DNA from: JABWCE01 sp964355045
GTDB lineage: Bacteria > Bacteroidota > Bacteroidia > NS11-12g > UBA9320
Reading direction: 5' to 3'
Assembly: GCA_964355045.1 (NCBI GenBank)
Contig: CAYHCM010000160.1
Coordinates: forward strand, 1 to 7,787
DNA length: 7,787 bases
A program made the translations under genes and the position numbers. The stretch's first letter is position 1, and each line of letters starts with the position of its first letter. Of this stretch, positions 5,336 through 7,787 are shown in pieces. Below the pieces are notes generated by a model, which made no database searches, had not been told where the DNA came from, and was given only the letters and a program-made list of their open reading frames with translations.

Positions 5336-7060
5336 ATGCCGAATCTCAAAATTCTTAAATTTAATGGAATAATTTTTTTTGTTAACTGGCAAAGTTTACT
5401 TGCACTTATTGTTTATTGCGGTGTTTTTGTATGGTTCACCCAGCCATTGGTTTCAAATTTCAGTACAGGCTATATTGCTTTTTTGGAAAATGGCGACGCT
5501 CATCAATACTACTGGAATATTTTTAATTTTAAAGAACAGATTTGCAATTTAAAAAATCCTTTTTACTCCTCTTATATTTTTGCACCCCACGGCACCAGCC
5601 TTATTATGCACACCTATACCCCTATTATGGGGATTTTTGCGCTGCTTTTTACGAATAATATTTTGGCCTTAAATATATTTCTGTTTCTCAGTTTTATACT
5701 TTCGGCTTTTGGGGCATTTTTATTTTGTAATAAACTTATTTCGAATACTCTTTTATCCATTGCCGCAGGTATTGTTTATGGCTTTTGCCCTTACAAACTC
5801 TTGCATCTGTTGGAACATTATCATCTTTTATTAACGGCTGCTCTGCCATTTTTTATACTTTGTTTTTTAAAAGCGTTTCAATTTTCAAAAAACAAATTCT
5901 TTCCCACGATTATAAACAAAAGGAATTTTAATAACTGTATTATTTTAGGAGTTATTTTATTTTTAAGCGATTATTACGCCGCTTTTTCTGTTCTGTATTT
6001 CTGTTTGTTGTACGCTCTTTATTTTAAGTTTTTCACGACAATAAATTACCGAAGTTTAAAATTTTGGGTAATTACATTTTCGATTTTACTAGTATGTCAC
6101 ATTATTCTGCATCAGTTTAAGGTTTTTGGAATAAGCAGTAAAGGCGGCTTATGGTGGAGCGGTGATTTACTGGGATATATTATTCCTCATTTTAATAGTG
6201 AATGGTTTTACAACTCATGGTTTGAAGGGCTAGAAAAAAACATTTATCATTACCCCGGTTCGGTGGAGTATTGCATGTTTTTAGGATATTCGGTTTTGAT
6301 AATTCTGGTAATTTTTATTATTTATTTGGTAAAACATTCTCTTCCAGAAACCCTTAAGCCATTTGCTTTCCTCGCTTTAATTTTCTTTTTAATGACGGTT
6401 CCTGATCTTAAGTTTGGCGGAAAATCTATATTTAATTTACCACTTTCATTTTTAAATTACATCCCGTTTTTTAATAATATCCGTTCGCCTACACGTATGT
6501 TGCCAATGGTTGGCTTGTTTTTTATGCCGCTTGGTTTATATGCGCTTTCTTCTTTTTTAAATTCTAAAAAAATATTAAAAATTTTCGCCAGCATCTGTTT
6601 GATTTTATTATTGGTGATGGAATATAAACCCAAACCATACCCTATTATTACTGTAGCTAATGTTCCTGAAATTATTATGGAATTACGCCATATGCCTGAT
6701 GGTATCTTGTTAAATGTTCCTTATGGTATTAGAGATGGTTTTATTGAAAAGGGAAAATTTAATACCAAAAAATTGTGGTATCAAACCATTCATAAAAAGC
6801 CGATGGTTGACGGGTATATTTCGCGATTGAGTAATAAAACTGTTGAATGTTTTAAGACGGACTTTTTTATAGAAATGGATTCGATGCAGAAAAATAAAAA
6901 ATATATTGCAGCTCCCGAAAAATTTGAAATTGCAGCCCGATATGTTTTAATAGAACCCGCTTACCGCAAAAATTTTGAACCTTTTTTTGACAAATGTTTG
7001 GATGGAAAAATGGTTTTAAAGTTGGAGTCTCAGGGGTATTTGCTTTACAAATTGTATTGA
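5336..7060 (+). CDS. Polytopic GT-C-like glycosyltransferase, specificity unknown
   Basis: A 574-residue inner-membrane protein. A first span at about 15-35 is followed by an outer loop with ENGDAHQYYWNIF (D54), the position where GT-C enzymes carry their catalytic aspartate. IFAPHGTSL (81-89) follows, then roughly ten further spans to about residue 430. Landmarks shared with uncharacterised membrane glycosyltransferases are AAGIVYGFCPYKLLHLLEHYHLLL (143-166), GDLLGYIIPHF (276-286), E311 with a following FLGYS, and FFNNIRSPTRML (378-389). A soluble C-terminal part (about 440-574) contains ILLNVPYG and HKKPMVDGYISR, also typical of the group. Such enzymes use lipid-linked sugars to glycosylate lipids, polymers or proteins on the outer face of the membrane. 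Donor and acceptor cannot be read from the sequence. The start is fixed by the stop at 5327. The gene lies 72 bp after the dikinase-like gene on the same strand. Confidence 0.75.
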   Translation: MPNLKILKFNGIIFFVNWQSLLALIVYCGVFVWFTQPLVSNFSTGYIAFLENGDAHQYYWNIFNFKEQICNLKNPFYSSYIFAPHGTSLIMHTYTPIMGIFALLFTNNILALNIFLFLSFILSAFGAFLFCNKLISNTLLSIAAGIVYGFCPYKLLHLLEHYHLLLTAALPFFILCFLKAFQFSKNKFFPTIINKRNFNNCIILGVILFLSDYYAAFSVLYFCLLYALYFKFFTTINYRSLKFWVITFSILLVCHIILHQFKVFGISSKGGLWWSGDLLGYIIPHFNSEWFYNSWFEGLEKNIYHYPGSVEYCMFLGYSVLIILVIFIIYLVKHSLPETLKPFAFLALIFFLMTVPDLKFGGKSIFNLPLSFLNYIPFFNNIRSPTRMLPMVGLFFMPLGLYALSSFLNSKKILKIFASICLILLLVMEYKPKPYPIITVANVPEIIMELRHMPDGILLNVPYGIRDGFIEKGKFNTKKLWYQTIHKKPMVDGYISRLSNKTVECFKTDFFIEMDSMQKNKKYIAAPEKFEIAARYVLIEPAYRKNFEPFFDKCLDGKMVLKLESQGYLLYKLY

Positions 7061-7096
7061 ACAAATCATAACTAATCAGCAAAGTAAAAAAGAATT

Positions 7097-7210
7097 GGAA
7101 CACAGATTACACTGATTTTTATGATAAAAAATGATAAGGATAGCTATTGAAATAAGGCAAAAATCAAAAAAATCTTACCTAATCTCAAGAATCAGCGTCA
7201 TCTGCGTTCC
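7097..7210. repeat. 114-bp element with imperfect 29-bp terminal inverted repeats
   Basis: The left end (7097-7125, starting GGAACACAGATTACACTGAT) and the reverse complement of the right end (7210-7182, starting GGAACGCAGATGACGCTGAT) agree at 23 of 29 positions. Read from the minus strand, three of the six mismatches become G-U pairs, so an RNA copy could form a long stem with 26 of 29 pairs. The interior, about 56 bp, has no coding potential. It lies between convergent genes, whose stops are at 7060 and 7251, and could act as a terminator for one or both. The sequence resembles a dispersed intergenic repeat with CAGATnACnCTGATT wording that I recall from many environmental bacterial genomes. 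No transposase is present. Confidence 0.7.
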
Positions 7211-7250
7211 TATTTATACAATTGAGTAGATTTAAAAAAACTTTTTTGAT

Positions 7251-7787
7251 TTATAAAAATAATTGAGAATAAAAGGCAAAAAATTCACGTATTACTGAAT
7301 GAAAATCGCGTATTTCAAAATAAGGGGGACTTTGGCTGCTTACATTTTTAAGTCCTTTTTTTCTGAATAGCATTTTGGCTCGGGTTAAATGAAAATATTG
7401 AGAAACCACAATGAGAGTTTTAAAATTTAAACTATCCATTATCCTCAAGGTGTTTAATACTGTCGCACGAGTATTATAGCCTTGGTTATCCGTTATTATA
7501 TCATTATTTGGAACACCATTTTTTACCAAAAACTCCTTCATTTTATCCCCTTCATAATATCCTTCAATCCCAAGTCCTCCGCTTACAATGAGTTTTTTAA
7601 CCCTGTGACTTTGATATAAACCCAATCCACACTCTAATCTTTTTATAAGTCTTAAGGATAAGGTGCCGTCTTCATTTACTTTGGTTCCTAAAACAACTGC
7701 TACATCTGCAGATTTTGAATTCTTTTTAAGGCCGTCAATTATGATTATAAGAGAGTGAATTGCAAACCATGTGAGGAAAAAATAAAA
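7251..7787 (-). CDS. DUF218 (YdcF/SanA-like) membrane-anchored protein, N-terminus beyond the window
   Basis: The minus-strand frame stays open from the stop at 7251-7253 to the right edge, giving 178 visible residues. The TTG at 7625 is internal, because the preceding 54 residues carry family features. In order these are a hydrophobic span beginning at the edge (FIFFLTWFAIHSLIIII), then ADVAVVLGTKVNEDG (7709-7665), RLIKRLECGLGLY, LIVSGGLGIEG with the following E (SGG at 7583-7575), NGVPNNDIITD, GYNTRATVLN (N at 7475-7473) and SQYFHLTRAKMLF (H at 7391-7389). This is the ElyC/SanA/YdcF domain, whose members sit on the outer face of the inner membrane and are linked in E. coli to envelope integrity, vancomycin exclusion and lipid-carrier use. 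The biochemical activity is not known. The visible length and motifs suggest an intact gene. The final residues (FYSQLFL) show nothing notable. Confidence 0.9.
   Translation of the reverse strand, partial: FYFFLTWFAIHSLIIIIDGLKKNSKSADVAVVLGTKVNEDGTLSLRLIKRLECGLGLYQSHRVKKLIVSGGLGIEGYYEGDKMKEFLVKNGVPNNDIITDNQGYNTRATVLNTLRIMDSLNFKTLIVVSQYFHLTRAKMLFRKKGLKNVSSQSPPYFEIRDFHSVIREFFAFYSQLFL

Noticed and set aside
7097..7210. CRISPR array or tRNA in the 7061-7250 intergenic region
   Set aside because: There are only two arms in inverted, not direct, orientation; no spacer periodicity and no cloverleaf were seen.

Overview
The window is AT-rich and densely coded. It looks like chromosomal DNA of a member of the Bacteroidota. 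The grounds are the TAnnTTTG-type promoter elements placed close to start codons, the lack of obvious Shine-Dalgarno sequences, and protein families typical of that phylum. The genus cannot be told from this sequence alone.

Layout. (1) Positions 1-1713, plus strand: the 3' part of an ABC-F ATPase gene (ribosome-associated, tandem ATPase domains). It is open at the left edge and has lost its first Walker A. (2) Positions 1806-2529: a type II toxin-antitoxin module with a clear promoter, an overlapping two-copy operator-like repeat of 21 bp period, a DUF6364-like antitoxin and a PIN-domain (VapC-like) toxin that share one base. (3) Positions 2532-2864 and 2949-3290: two small, tandemly duplicated multi-pass membrane proteins of unknown function. 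The first follows the toxin by 2 bp. The second has its own promoter-like element. (4) Positions 3287-5263: a membrane-anchored protein related to PEP synthase and dikinases, probably starting at a TTG that overlaps the stop of the second small membrane gene. It carries a phosphohistidine (swivelling) domain BEFORE the ATP-binding domain and has no PEP-binding barrel. (5) Positions 5336-7060: a polytopic GT-C-like glycosyltransferase of unknown specificity. (6) Positions 7097-7210: a 114-bp imperfect terminal-inverted-repeat element lying between convergent genes. (7) Positions 7787-7251, minus strand: a DUF218 (YdcF/SanA-like) membrane-anchored protein, open at the right edge. Its N-terminal part extends well past the internal TTG at 7625.

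How the genes may work together. The antitoxin and toxin form a self-contained unit that probably regulates itself. The small membrane protein at 2949 and the dikinase-like protein are probably co-translated. With the GT-C-like gene and the DUF218 gene next to them, the right two thirds of the window has an envelope flavour. Whether the dikinase-like protein modifies a glycan made by its neighbour is a hypothesis only. The most unusual item is this anchored dikinase-like protein, whose catalytic domains are predicted, weakly, to face away from the cytoplasm and its ATP.
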